This document shows positions 35,600 to 47,247 of a DNA stretch of 64,000 bases, piece by piece. The stretch lies in the NCBI GenBank assembly GCA_036924085.1, contig JAVGWX010000012.1, positions 6,906,478 to 6,970,477 of the forward strand. The letters run 5' to 3'. Within the stretch, counting starts at the first letter, position 1. Every line of letters begins with the position of its first letter. The translations under genes were made by a program, and so were the position numbers. The notes below the pieces were generated by a model. The model worked only from the letters and a program-made list of their open reading frames with translations, did not search any database and had not been told where the DNA came from. This DNA comes from Ariolimax columbianus (Eukaryota > Mollusca > Gastropoda > Stylommatophora > Arionidae).

Positions 35600-36040
35600 T
35601 GGGATTGAGTTATCACGGTTAAGCAACGATCGTTACTTCTCTATAAGATGGGCGTACATTTCGTCGATACCTTGGCTGCTCAAGGCATTTACCACTGCAA
35701 TCGTGTCCACACTGTCAAAGTCCTTTAACTAGTCTACAATCACAATGCACAGACGCATACGCTTCACGTGTAATCTCCATCAGCTAGTTGATTGTGTAGA
35801 GCTGCTCATTGGTAGCCATTCCTGCAACCTGCCTGTTCTTGTGGTTGGAGCTCGTTCAGTTGCTGTTATAGTCTGGATGTATTGAATATCGATTACATGT
35901 TGCATAAAGTTGATGACAAGTAGATTGATCGGTATTTGGTTGGAATATCTCTGTCACCTTTTTTTGTGTCTTGGAGCATTTTTACTGGTCTGGAATTCGT
36001 CTTGTGTGAAGATGTTGAAAAGTATGACTAGTTCTACAAG
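35600..36040 (-). pseudogene. RTE-like RT N-terminal part, inverted segment
   Basis: Read on the minus strand from 36040 downward: KKGDRDIPTKYRSIYLSS (compare the NYRPISLLS block), ELQPQEQAGCRNGYQ (compare the EQAGFRxGYxT block), then LCIVIVD-stop-LKDFDSVDTIAV (motif A, DYxKAFDSV) and ALSSQGIDEMYAHLIEK. It contains stops and is dead. It stops just before the GVRQGDT block, which resumes in the opposite orientation at 36046 onward. That arrangement fits a 5' inversion in the same LINE copy. Confidence 0.75.
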
Positions 36041-36045
36041 CTACT

Positions 36046-36724
36046 CTCCATACCAATACATGGTTGAGTAAGACAAGAAAATACTATAGTCACTCTCCAT
36101 ACCAATACATAGTTTAGTAAGACAAGAAAATACTATAGTCACTCTCCATACCAATACATAGTTTAGTAAGACAAGAAAATACTATAGTCACTCTCCATAC
36201 CAATGCATAGTTGAGTAAGACAAGAAAATACTATAGTCACTCTCCATACCAATACATAGTTTAGTAAGACAAGAAAATACTATAGTCACTCTCCATACCA
36301 ATACATAGTTTAGTAAGACAAGAAAATACTATAGTCACTCTCCATACCAATACATAGTTTAGTAAGACAAGAAAATACTATAGTCACTCTCCATACCAAT
36401 ACATAGTTTAGTAAGACAAGAAAATACTATAGTCACTCTCCATACCAATACATAGTTTAGTAAGACAAGAAAATACTATAGTCACTCTCCATACCAATAC
36501 ATAGTTTAGTAAGACAAGAAAATACTATAGTCACTCTCAATACCAATACATGGTTGAGTACGGCGAGGAAATACTATAGTCACTCTCAATACCAATACAT
36601 GGTTGAGTACGGCAAGGAAATACTATAGTCACTCTCAATACCAATACATGGTTGAGTACGGCGAGGAAATACTATAGTCACTCTCAATACCAATACATGG
36701 TTGAGTACGGCGAGGAAATACTAC
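36046..36724. repeat. 49-bp minisatellite inside an RTE-like LINE
   Basis: About 14 units of exactly 49 bp with the core TATAGTCACTCTCCATACCA. The first ten units carry TAGTTTAGTAAGACAAGAAA; the last four carry TGGTTGAGTACGGCGAGGAA. The last-type unit, read as GTACGGCGAGGAAATACT, encodes VRRGNT, matching the GVRQGDT block expected next in the LINE. The downstream frame continues as LTALEEAC. The coding-like subtype is at the LINE-proximal end. Confidence 0.93.
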
Positions 36725-37195
36725 TGCCGACAACTGTTTACAGCTGACTGCCCTTGAGGAAGCCTGCATGTCTCTGAACAAGCAGAATCAAGGTGTTAAC
36801 AAAGATGGTGAGATGCTCTCACACCTAGGTTGTGCAGACAATATCCACCTTTTCAGCCACGACATTACAGAAGCTGAAATGATCTGGATGGAGCAGACAA
36901 GGCGGTTGACCTGAACATGTATAGAAAGAAGACTCCATTTTTACTGAACACTTTGTGCCGTAACGGGGAACTGCCATTGGAAAATGAACCAAACGAAAAT
37001 ACAAATTCGTACGTCTACCTAGGCCAGGAAATCAACAGCTAACATAACATTGATAATATGATCTTACGCAGGTGATCAGCTGGTTGGCTCAGCTTCAACC
37101 ACATTAAACCGATACTCTAGCAGATGGCGGATGTAAAGGTCTGGGCTCACACCTTCAATAACATGGATATTCCAGCAATGGTACATGGGCGTGAG
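36725..37195 (+). pseudogene. RTE-like RT palm and thumb remnant
   Basis: The translation gives LTALEEACMSLNKQ, GVNKDGEMLSHLGCADNIHL and then FSHDITEAEM, corresponding to the LEExFxxLNW, INIDGxxLSHLRFADDIVL block of RTE RTs. The catalytic FADD is changed to CADN (36831-36842), so activity is lost. After frameshifts come SYVYLGQEINS-like (about 37010), ITLIIxSYAG and MVHGREVWV (about 37172-37198), which corresponds to the LPAxxYGxETW block. It directly enters the 13-bp array. Confidence 0.75.
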
Positions 37196-38100
37196 GTTTG
37201 GGTGAGGTTTGGGAGTGAGGTTTGGGTGAGGTTTGGGTGTGAGGTTTGGGTGTGAGGCTTGGGTGAGGTTTGGGTGTGAGGTTTGGGTGTGAGGTTTGGG
37301 TGTGAGGTTTGGGTGTGAGGTTTGGGTGTGAGGTATGGGTGTGAGGTTTGGATGTAAGGTTTGGGTGTGGGTCGGAGGTTTGGGTGTGAGGTTTGGGTGT
37401 GAGGTTTGGGTGTGAGGTTTGGATATGAGGTTTGGATGTACGGTTTGGGTGTAGGTCGGAGGTTTGGGTGTGAGGTGGGTTTCGGTGTGAGGTTTTGGTG
37501 TGAGGTTTTGGTGTGAGGTTTGGGTGTGAGGTTTTGGAGTGAGGTTTGGGAGTGAGGTTTGGGTGTGAAGTTTGCGGGTGAGGTTTTGGTGTGAGGTTTG
37601 GGTGTGAGGTTTGTGTGTGGTTGTGAGGTTTGGATGTGAAGTCTGGGTGTGATTTGTGTGTGTGGGTCGGAGGTTTTGGGGTAAAGTTTGGGGTGAGGTT
37701 TGGGTGTAAGGTTTGAGTGTGAGTGGAAGGTTTGGGAATGAGGTTTGGGTATGAGGTTTGAGTGTGAGGTTTGGGTGTGGGTGGGAGGTTTTAGTGTGAG
37801 GTTTGGTAGTGAGATTTGAGTGTGAGATTTGGGTGTAAGGTTTGGGTATGAGGTTTGGGTGTGAGGTTTTGGTGTGAGGTTTGAGTGTGAGGTCTTAGTG
37901 AGGTCTGGGTGTGAGGTTTACGTGTCAGGCTTGGGTGTAAGGTTTGATTGTGAGGTTTGATTGTGAGGTTTGATTGTGAGGTTTGATTGTGAGGTTTGGG
38001 TGTAGGTGGAAGGTTTGGGTGTGATGTTTGGATGCGGGGTTTGGGAGTGAGGTTTGGGAGTGGGGTTTGGGAGTGAGGTTTATGCGTGATGCGTAGGTGT
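37192..38100. repeat. 13-bp G-rich minisatellite inside an RTE-like LINE
   Basis: About 65 irregular units of GAGGTTTGGGTGT with substitutions and small indels. The first unit is the LINE sequence CGTGAGGTTTGGGTG itself (Arg-Glu-Val-Trp-Val). The strand bias is strong: nearly all G runs are on the plus strand, so quadruplex formation is possible. Confidence 0.9.
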
Positions 38101-38106
38101 GAAGGT

Positions 38107-38745
38107 TGAATAAGTTGTCTTACAGTTTTAATGGTTTGAATAAGTTGTCTTACAGTGTTAACGGTTTGAATAAGTTGTCTTACAGTGTTAACTTTTTGAA
38201 TAAGTTGTCTTACAGTGTTAACGGTTTTAATAAGTTGTCTTACAGTGTTAACTTTTTGAATAAGTTGTCTTACAGTGTTAACGGTTTTAATAAGTTGTGT
38301 TACAGTGTTAACTTTTTGAATAAGTTGTCTTACAGTGTTAACTTTTTGAATAAGTTGTCTTATAGTGTTAACGGTTTTAATAAGTTGTCTTACAGTGTTA
38401 ACGGTTTGAATAAGTTGTCTCACAGTGTTAACGGTTTGAATAAGTTGTCTTACATTGTTAACGGCTTGAATAAGTTGTCTTACAGTGTTAACGGTTTGAA
38501 TAAGTTGTCTTACAGTGTTAACGGTTTGAATAAGTTGTCTTACAGTGTTAACGGTTTGAATAAGTTGTCTTACAGTGTTAACGGTTTGAATAAGTTGTCT
38601 TACAGTGTTAACGGTTTGACTTAGTAGTTTTACAGTGTTAACGGTTTGAATAAGTTGTCTCACGGTGTTGACGGTTTGAATAAGTTGTCTTACAGTGTTA
38701 ACAGTTTGACTAAGTAGTGTTACAGTGTTGAATAATTAACTAAGT
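38107..38745. repeat. 30-bp minisatellite inside an RTE-like LINE
   Basis: About 21 units of 30 bp with the core TAAGTTGTCTTACAGTGTTA. The array ends in GTCGTCTTACAGACGCAGAA, where the LINE frame LTDAEK resumes, and GTCTTACAG is shared between unit and LINE flank. Frames on both strands stay open because 30 is divisible by 3. Subtypes AACGGTTTG, AACGGTTTT and AACTTTTTG form blocks. Confidence 0.93.
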
Positions 38746-38898
38746 CGTCTTACAGACGCAGAAAAGCTTTGTATTACCGAAAGAGCAATGGAACAAAAGT
38801 CCTAATATTTCCATAAGAGACCGCATCCGAAATACCAAAATCCGCGACCAAACATATTTCCGAGATGTCGTCGAATCTGCGTCAATGCTCAAATACCG
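38746..38898 (+). pseudogene. RTE-like LINE C-terminal connector remnant
   Basis: LTDAEKLCITERAMEQKS, then after a frameshift SIRDRIRNTKIRDQTYFRDV and LKYRRASHVG. This follows the QRAMERxMLGVSLRDRIRNEEIRRRTKV...LKWxWAGHIA pattern of RTE C-termini. It links the 30-bp and 36-bp arrays in the correct LINE order. Confidence 0.8.
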
Positions 38899-39660
38899 AC
38901 GGGCCAGTCATGTAGGCCACATGCTTGACGGTAGTTTGACCGGTTATATAGGCCACATGGCTGACGGTAGATGGACCGGTCATGTAGGCCGCATGGCTGA
39001 CGGTAGATGGACAGGTCATGTAGGCCACAGGCTGACGGTAGATGGACCGGTCATGTAGGCCACATGCCTGATGGTAGATGGGCCGGTCATGTAGGCCACA
39101 TGTCTGATGGTAGATGGGCCGGTCATGTAGGCCACATGCCTGATGGTAGATGGGCTGGTCATGTAGGCCGCATGGCTGACGGTAGATGGACCGGTCATGT
39201 AGGCCACATGCCTGATGGTAGATGGGCTAGTCATGTAGGCCGCATGGCTGACGGTAGATGGACCGGTCATGTAGGCCACATGCCTGACGGTAGATGGACC
39301 GGTCATGTAGGCCGCATGGCTGACGGTAGATGGACCGGTCCTGTAGGCCACATGGCTGACGGTAGATGGACCGGTCCTGTAGGCCACATGGCTGACGGTA
39401 GATGGACCGGTCATGTAGGCCACATGGCTGACGGTAGATGGACCGGTCATGTAGGCCGCATGGCTGACGGTAGATGGACCGGTCATGTAGGCCGCATGGC
39501 TGACGGTAGATGGGCCGGTCATGTAGGCCGCATGGCTGACGGTAGATGGACCGGTCATGTAGGCCGCATGGCTGACGGTAGATGGACCGGTCATGTAGGC
39601 CACATGGATGACGGTAGATGGGCCGGTCATGTAGGCCGCATGGCTGACGGTAGATGGACG
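38899..39660. repeat. 36-bp minisatellite encoding GHVGRMADGRWT inside the LINE
   Basis: About 21 units of 36 bp (core TAGATGGACCGGTCATGTAG), each encoding the 12-residue block GHVGRMADGRWT or GHVGHMPDGRWA. The block is the RTE C-terminal motif WAGHIARRTDGRW, here amplified. One unit near 39028 lacks a base. The downstream frame leaves the array as DGRWTRKMALWWT, again LINE-like, with RWSDDLHHAFGP in another frame. Confidence 0.93.
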
Positions 39661-39850
39661 AGGAAGATGGCTTTGTGGTGGACATAGAACTACAACTGCC
39701 CGTGCGTCTAGAGATGGAGTGATGACCTGCACCACGCCTTTGGACCATATTCCAAGGCGAAGAACAGACAGATCCTATCAGCTTTAGGCCACGTCGCAAC
39801 AGGCAACCTTGACTGATTGAAACCAGGATTTAAGTATTCAAGTTAGTAAG
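39661..39850 (+). pseudogene. RTE-like LINE 3' end remnant
   Basis: After the 36-bp array, TRKMALWWT and, in another frame, RWSDDLHHAFGPYSKAKNRQ match the GRPxTRWxDDL... tail of RTE elements. No intact stop context, tail or target duplication was identified, so the 3' boundary is approximate. Confidence 0.6.
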
Positions 39851-40059
39851 TAAACACAGTGAGCAGGACCTGATGGACAAGCAATTAAGAAGGACAACTT
39901 GGACATCTGTTATTCTTACATTACAAGACATAGAGTAGGACATCTAGGACATGTATTATCATTTATATAAGTTATATAACAAGACATAGAGAAGACCGCG
40001 AGCAGACTGCACAGGATCGACGGGCAGGATAGTGTCCAACTCTCAAGTCCTCATCTAAC

Positions 40060-40480
40060 CTGGCTGTCGTGCATCCATATCTTGCTACAGAGAGCTCAGA
40101 TAAGATAGACTGGGCATGTTGTTTCCATACCTGATAAGCAAATGCTGATCACAGAAGAGGCAAGCGCTCTTAAGGGGGACTGAAACAACGGTACAACGAC
40201 TATCTGAAAGCATCTCTTAAAAGCTTCGTGATGTCGGTTCATGGGAGCTGTGTGCTTCGAACGATGGAGCAATGCCATCACACAAGGTGCTCGCAATAAG
40301 GAGAAGACAATCCTTCCTACGGCGCACAATCAGCAAGTGGCAAGAAAGTGAAGAAGACAAGACGACCCAATTACGAACGTTGCCTATGTGTGCCCTTCGT
40401 GTAGTAAAGTATGTCACGCTCAGATCATAAAGTACAGTCACTTGCCGTCACATCTGAAATCACATGTCTGGCGCTGTCAC
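40060..40480 (+). pseudogene. zinc-finger LINE C-terminal fragment
   Basis: In broken frames the translation gives TGHVVSIPDKQM, KHLLKAS, ERWSNAITQGA and, at about 40380-40470, YVCPSCSKVCHAQIIKYSHL then PSHLKSH. This corresponds to the connector and terminal C2H2 finger of the intact LINE at 33898-35379 (GHLVRMSDERLP ... CPICSRYFRARIGLFSHMRT). The third position region IGLFSH is changed to IIKYSH. It is a dead 3' fragment in plus orientation. Confidence 0.7.
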
Positions 40481-41796
40481 CAACCTAGCTTGCAATGGGT
40501 AACTATTATGATTATATCGTCAAGACACAGACAAAAATACATTGCCAGCCTTCAGCATTACACACATCTTCATATCTTCAGTATCCGCGGGCTAATGGTT
40601 GTAGGAAGGACTTATATCAGTACACAAAATAGAGGAACACTTTTATGACGGCGTGTTCTCATTGTTGAAGGACCAAACCGGGAAGATTTGTACGTCTGGG
40701 AAAATAAAGACCACTTCACGTGCAATCATCACATAGTGTGCAGGCTAGGTTTTGTTCTACCCGAAAAGAAAAACATATTCACAATTCCGAAGTGTTGAGC
40801 ATTTCTTGTTAGATATGACTCTGGTATCCAAACAGCTTGGCCACCCACTACTTAGATAAAGACACCGCAACAGTTTGCCATCCTTGACTTTCGCATGTTT
40901 CGGGGACACATTTGAGATTCAGTGTGGTAGAGTGTATGCCCAATATTGTAGCTATGCCTGGACGACCAACATACAGTTTGGTGCCACACACGGTGCATGT
41001 ACAACCAGTGGCAATCCTTCCTGTACATTTGTTTAAACAAGGTTCACCGGCCCTGGTACACGATCACGTGTTTGATGCACGGCGACTTATTCAAGATTCA
41101 CAGGTAACCGCAGGTGCTTACACGCGACTGAATAAATTAAAGAAATGAGAGGAGAGCTAAAAGCGTTGGCGTATGATTTAAGACAGGATACGCGTCACAT
41201 CATCGTCATCAAGTGCCGTGCAGAGTGGAGTTGACTATAAAATCCTTACACAAAGCTCTGCACTTTGAGAGTTCCTAATTCTTTCATGTCCCCCCACAAT
41301 CCCTCGCCCTTCGCCACGATTTCGTCACGATATAGTGAATTTGACACGTGACTTCCCATGCTTCTGTTATGTTCATAATCAACGTCATAGTACACTAGGT
41401 GTACCCGTAAGTGCTGAGCCCCTCTCATGAAATGGCGAAGGGTAAAGATAGTGATGGCTCTCATAGCTCGCTGGCTGTACTGAGTCCCCTCAGGCGCCCC
41501 AATATGCAGTAGCCGTGTATTATTTCAAAGCTTTGCTATCTTTGCATTACCGGTAAATCCAGTCCAGGGCATTCCTCCAATAGGGTGGGGTTGATCAACT
41601 TCAAGAGTTCACCTTTATTTACTACCAATATCCTTTTTATGAGTGTCCTGAGGACAGGACGTCAGCTCTGCCACATGGGAAACACCAGCATCACCAAGGC
41701 GATAGATCCACACAACAATCGAAGGTTCGAGACCTGTATGCCCTCTATCCATTCAGGCCAAAGCATCCCATTTGTACCTACCCTTGCAAGAATTAA
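40481..41796. other. unassigned DNA
   Basis: About 40680-40760 resembles 47040-47115 (CACATAGTGTGCAGGCTAGG compared with CACGCAGTGTGCAGGATAGG), indicating another dispersed family. Frames at 40912-41148, 41246-41464 and 41585-41827 show no domain; the last runs into the 46-bp array. Confidence 0.45.
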
Positions 41797-41799
41797 GTC

Positions 41800-42795
41800 A
41801 GAAACAATTAGAGAACTCATTAAATAGGTCGCAGCTAGTTTATCCAGAAACGATTAGGGAACTCATTAAATAGGTCGCAGCTAGTTTATCCAGAAACGAT
41901 TAGTGAACTCATTAAATAGGTCGCAGCTAGTTTATCCAGAAACGATTAGTGAACTCATTAAATAGGTCGCAGCTAGTTTATCCAGAAACGATTAGGGAAC
42001 TCATTAAATAGGTCGCAGCTAGTTTATCCAGAAACGATTAGTGAACTCATTAAATAGGTCGCAGCTAGTTTATCCAGAAACGATTAGGGAACTCATTAAA
42101 TAGGTCGCAGCTAGTTTATCCAGAAACGATTAGTGAACTCATTAAATAGGTCGCAGCTAGTTTATCCAGAAACGATTAGTGAACTCATTAAATAGGTCGC
42201 AGCTAGTTTATCCAGAAACGATTAGGGAACTCATTAAATAGGTCGCAGCTAGTTTATCCAGAAACGATTAGGGAACTCATTAAATAGGTCGCAGCTAGTT
42301 TATCCAGAAACGATTAGGGAACTCGTAAAATAGGTCGCAGCTAGTTTATCCAGAAACGATTAGGGAATTCATTAAATAGGTCGCAGCTAGTTTGTCTAAG
42401 AACGATTAGGGAACTCATTAAATAGGTCGCAGCTAGTTTATCGAGAAACGATTATGGAACTCATTAAATAGGTCGCAGCTAGTTTATCCAGAAACGATTA
42501 GGGAACTTATTAAATAGGTCGCAGCTAATTTATCCAGAAACGATTAGGGAACTCATTAAATAGGTCGCAGCTAGTTTATCCAGAAACGATTAGGGAACTC
42601 ATTAAATAGGTCGCAGCTAGTTTATCCAGAAACGATTATGGAACTCATTAAATAGGTCGCAGCTAGTTTATCCAGAAACGATTAGGGAACTCATTAAATA
42701 GGTCGCAGCTAGTTTATCCACAAAGGATTAGGGAACTCATTAAATAGGTCGCAGCTAGTTTATCCAGAAATGATTAGTGCACTCATTAAAGAGGT
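41800..42795. repeat. 46-bp minisatellite
   Basis: About 21-22 units of 46 bp with the core AGGTCGCAGCTAGTTTATCC. Divergence is low; GATTAGGGAA, GATTAGTGAA and GATTATGGAA subtypes alternate. The last units (to about 42850) decay. Confidence 0.95.
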
Positions 42796-42967
42796 TTTAG
42801 CTAGTCACATCTGAGGCAATTACGGCACTCATAAAAGAGGTCTCAGCTCCAGATACAGATTGCACTATGCCTACACCTTATGCAGTATCTTTCACCTGAC
42901 GATGATTGCTCTATAATCACCTAAATCAATACCGTCCTGACAATCCTTCGCACAACCCTTCATCAGC

Positions 42968-45901
42968 ATGTTTCACCGGATCTTGATCACTTTTCACTTC
43001 CCTCCCCACATTCGCATGCATGTTCCATCTGACACTGATCCTACCCCGTCACCCCATGCATGTTCCATCCGACACTGATCACCTCCGTCCCCCATGCATG
43101 GCCCATATAACACTGACCACCCCCGTCCCCGAAAGCATGTTTAATCTGACACTGATCACTGATCCCCCCCGTCAGCCCATGTATGTCCCATCTGATACTG
43201 ATCACCCCCGTTCCCGCATGCATGTCCCATTTGACACTGATCACCCCCGTCCGCCCATGCATGTCCCATCTGACACTGATCACCACCGTCAGCCCATGAA
43301 TGTCCCATCTGACAGTGATAACCCCAAACCCGCATGCATGTCCCATCTGACACTGATCACCACCGTCAGCCCATGAATGTCCCATCTGACACTGATCACC
43401 ACCGCCCCCCCCCCCCCAGGCATGTCCCATCTGACACTGATCACCCTCGTCCCCGCATGTCCCATCTGATCACTGATCATCCCGGTCACAGCATGCATGT
43501 TCCATCTGATACTGATCACCCGCACCCCATGCATGTCCAATCTGACACTGATCCCCCCCGTCCCCGCATGTCCCATCTGATCACTGATCACCCCGGTCAC
43601 CGCATGCATGTGCCATCTGATACTGATCACCCGCGCCCCATGCATGTCCCATCTGACACTGATCACCCCCATTCCCGGATGAATGTCCCATCTGACAGTG
43701 ATCACCCCAAACCCGCATGCATGTCCCATCTGACACTGATCACCACCGTCAGCCCATGAATGTCCCATCTGACACTGATCACCACCGCCCCCACTCCCCA
43801 GGCATGTCCCATCTGACACTGATCACCCCCGTCCCCGCATGTCCCATCTGATCACTGATCACCCCGGTCACCGCATGCATGTTCCATCTGATACTGATCA
43901 CCCGCGCCCCATGCATGTCCCATCTGACACTGACCACCCCCATTCCCGCATGAATGTTCCATCTGACACAGATCACCACCGCCCCCCCCCCCACGGGCAT
44001 GTCCCATCTGAATACTGATCACCCCCGTCCCCGCATGTCCCATCTGATCACTGATCACCCCGGTCACAGCATGCATGTTCCATCTGACACTGATCACCCG
44101 CACCCCATGCATGTCCAATCTGACACTGATCCCCCCCGTCCCCGCATGTCCCATCTGATCACTGATCACCCCGGTCACCGCATGCATGTTCCATATGATA
44201 CTGATCACCCGCGCCCCATGCATGTCCCACCTGACACTGATCACCCCCATTCCCGGATGAATGTTCCATCTGACACAGATCACCACCGCCCCCCCCCCCC
44301 TTCCCAAGGCATGTCCCATCTGAATGCTGATCACCCCCGTCCCCGAATGTCCCATCTGATTACTGACCACCCCGGTCACCGCATGCATGTTCCATCTGAT
44401 ACTGATCACCCGCGCCCCATGCATGTCCCATCTGACACTAATCACCCCCGTCCCCGCATGTCCCATCTGACACTGATCACCCCCTCCCCGCATGCATGTT
44501 CCATCTGACATTAATCACCCCCGTCCCCGCATGCATGTCCCATCTGACACTGAACACCCCCGTCCCCGCATGCATGTTTCATCTGAATACTGATCACCCC
44601 CGTCCCCGCATGCATGTCCCATCTGACACTGATCACTGATCACCCCCGTCGTCCCATGCATGTCCCATCTGACACTGATCACCCCCGTCCCCGCTTGCAT
44701 GTCCCATCTGACACTAATCACTGATCACCCCCGTCGCCCAATGCATGTTCCATCTGACACTGATCACCCCTGTCCCCGCATGCATGTCCCATCTGACACC
44801 CCCGTCGCCCTATTCATGTCCCATCTGACACTGATCACCCCCGTCCCCCATGCATGTCCTACCTGACACTGATCACCCCCGTCTCCCATTAATGTTCTAT
44901 CTGACACTGATCACCCCTTTCCCGTTCACCCATGCATGTTCCATCTGACACTGATCACCCCCGCCCCCATGCATGTCCCATCTGACACTGATCACCCCCG
45001 TCCCCCCATTCATGTTCAATCTGACACTGATCACCCCTTTCCCCGAAAGCATGTCCCATCTGACACTGATCACCTCCTTCCCCCATTCATGTTCCATCTG
45101 ACACTGATCACCCCTTTCCCCGCATGCATGTCCCATCTGACACTGATCACCCCCGTCCCCCTATTCATGTTCCATCTGACACTGATCACCCCTTTCCCCG
45201 CATGCTATGTTCCATCTGACACTGATCACCCCCGTCCCCCATGCATGTTCCATCTGACACTGATCACCCCTGTGCTCGCATGCATTTCCCATCTGACACT
45301 GATCACCCCCGTCCCAGCATGCATGTTCTATCTGACACTGATCACCCCCCTCCCCACATCCCCATGCATGTCCCATCTAACACTAATCACTTTGTCCGCC
45401 CATGCATGTTCCATCTGACACTGATCACCCCTTTTCCCGCATGCATGTCCCATCTAACACTGATCACTTTGTCCGCCCATGCATGTTCCATCTGACACTG
45501 ATCACCCCCGTCCCAGCATGCATGTTCCATCTGACACTGATCACTCCCCCCTCCCCACACCCCCATGCATGTCCCATATAACACTGATCACTTTGTCCGC
45601 CCATGCATGTTCCATCTGACACTGATCACCCCCGTCCCCCCATGCATGTCCCATCTTACACTGATCAGCCCCGTCCCCCCATGCATGTCCCATCTAACAC
45701 TGATCACTTTGTCCGCCCATGCATGTTCCACATGACACTGATCACTTTGTCCGCCCATGCATGTTCCATCTGACACTGATCACCCCCGTCCCCCCATGCA
45801 TGTCCCATCTAACACTGATCACCCACGTCCCCCCATGCATGTCCCATCTAACACTGATCACTCCCCTCCTCCATGCATGTCCCATCTGACACTGATCACT
45901 T
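42968..45901. repeat. 36-38-bp minisatellite with poly-C and TGATCA
   Basis: About 78 units with the core CATCTGACACTGATCACCCC and a variable C-rich, GCATGCATG end. A sub-variant with ATCACTGATCACC recurs, and composite blocks of three to four units (for example ATCACTGATCACCCCGGTCA followed by GCATGCATGTTCC) repeat at about 43466, 43580, 43855, 44045, 44160 and 44355, which is higher-order structure. Open frames of up to 219 codons are artefacts of the near-36-bp period. Confidence 0.95.
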
Positions 45902-47245
45902 CCGGTTGATTGATTTCCCAAGATACTAAGATTGTTTATGGACATACATTTTTTTAACATTGATTGACTGGTGATTCAGGGAACCGCTCCAAATGAAGCA
46001 TACCGCCCCACTACATCTGTTCCCTTTACTGCAAGACTGTATTAGCTGTGGTGGTAACATGATAAGATTGCTAACCCTAGACATAACCCTTATTATTCAG
46101 CTTTCAGGACATGCTTGGACGGTTCATCATCATCTAATTCCCCACTCCATTGTGAAGGCAGGGTTACCTTGAGCTGGCCCAAGCTAAAGAAATCCCGTCT
46201 CCATACATTTGCAATCATTCACCGTTCCGCTCAATGTGCAGCACATGGTTTAACTGCCGTTGATCTTTCAAGGAAGTACAAGTTAAGTATCACAGTTTTT
46301 ACGGTCGCTGGGTATAATGACATCTATTTTTTACACTAAAAAGCTGCTAGCCCCAAACACAACCATCCTTAGTCGCATTTAACAATATACTTAGAAGATT
46401 ACATGGGAACTCGTATGATTCCAGAAACTTCTCTGACGAGTGCATTATGTCTCAAATGGTGCAGCATCATCATGTGCCAGCCATTCTTCACTCTTATAAA
46501 GGATGGGGAGGAAGGGGACTTGGAGCTGAGCCACCCCTACAGTCCGCATATTTGAAGAAAGAATGGAAACGTGTTCATGTAGACGTGATTTATACAGTAC
46601 TTTATTTTACATATTGATGCTGCTAGCTACATGCATAATCCTACTTCGCCCCTCTTTTACGACATGCACACTAAGTGACGTGTTCTGATTCTTTTCCCCC
46701 AAGCTAGGAGCCTTTCACGGGATGTTTATTGCAAGATCAACAAATTGAATACATAGTGGATGTGAACACGTGCTCCTAACTAATGAACGAGCAAATATGG
46801 CGGATATAAACTAAGGTCGAGGTCATACACATGGCTGTTTCCGCTGGTCTGGAGATTAGCACGGAGATGGAGCAATCATTTATAATAATTGAACAAAACA
46901 ACAATAAAAGATCTGATATGGCCAACATGTGTTACCATACATCCACAGCTTAATGCACGTTAATTATTGCGTCTGTTAATGCAAATACAAGTTAAAGGCC
47001 TCCATTATGTGGATTATTTCCTGTCTCTGGAGTCTGCAAGGGGAAAATGTATGGGTGTGGGAGAAAATGTCGCTTATACATGCAGTCGTCACGCAGTGTG
47101 CAGGATAGGGTTTGTATTTCATCTCGGCTAGAGGAAATTATGTTCTAGCGGGATCTTAAGGCAGTTCCTAAATTGTTTGCAGAAGTGTGTTTAATCCGCA
47201 CCTCTAGGGTGGTACTAGCTGTATACAGCAGTACAGACTAACGTC
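45902..47245. other. unassigned DNA with dispersed-repeat traces
   Basis: 46640-46705 carries CCCTCTTTTACGACATGC and further bases resembling the reverse complement of dispersed repeat D1 (9505-9865). 47040-47115 matches 40680-40760. No gene is recognised. Confidence 0.45.
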
Positions 47246-47247
47246 AG

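Noticed and set aside
37192..38100. interstitial telomere repeat
   Set aside because: The unit GAGGTTTGGGTGT is not TTAGGG or a known variant, and it grows out of LINE codons.
39016..39735. 239-codon minus-strand frame with TGPSTVSHAAYM repeats
   Set aside because: Antisense of the 36-bp array. The plus-strand reading (GHVGRMADGRWT) is the one that joins LINE motifs on both sides.
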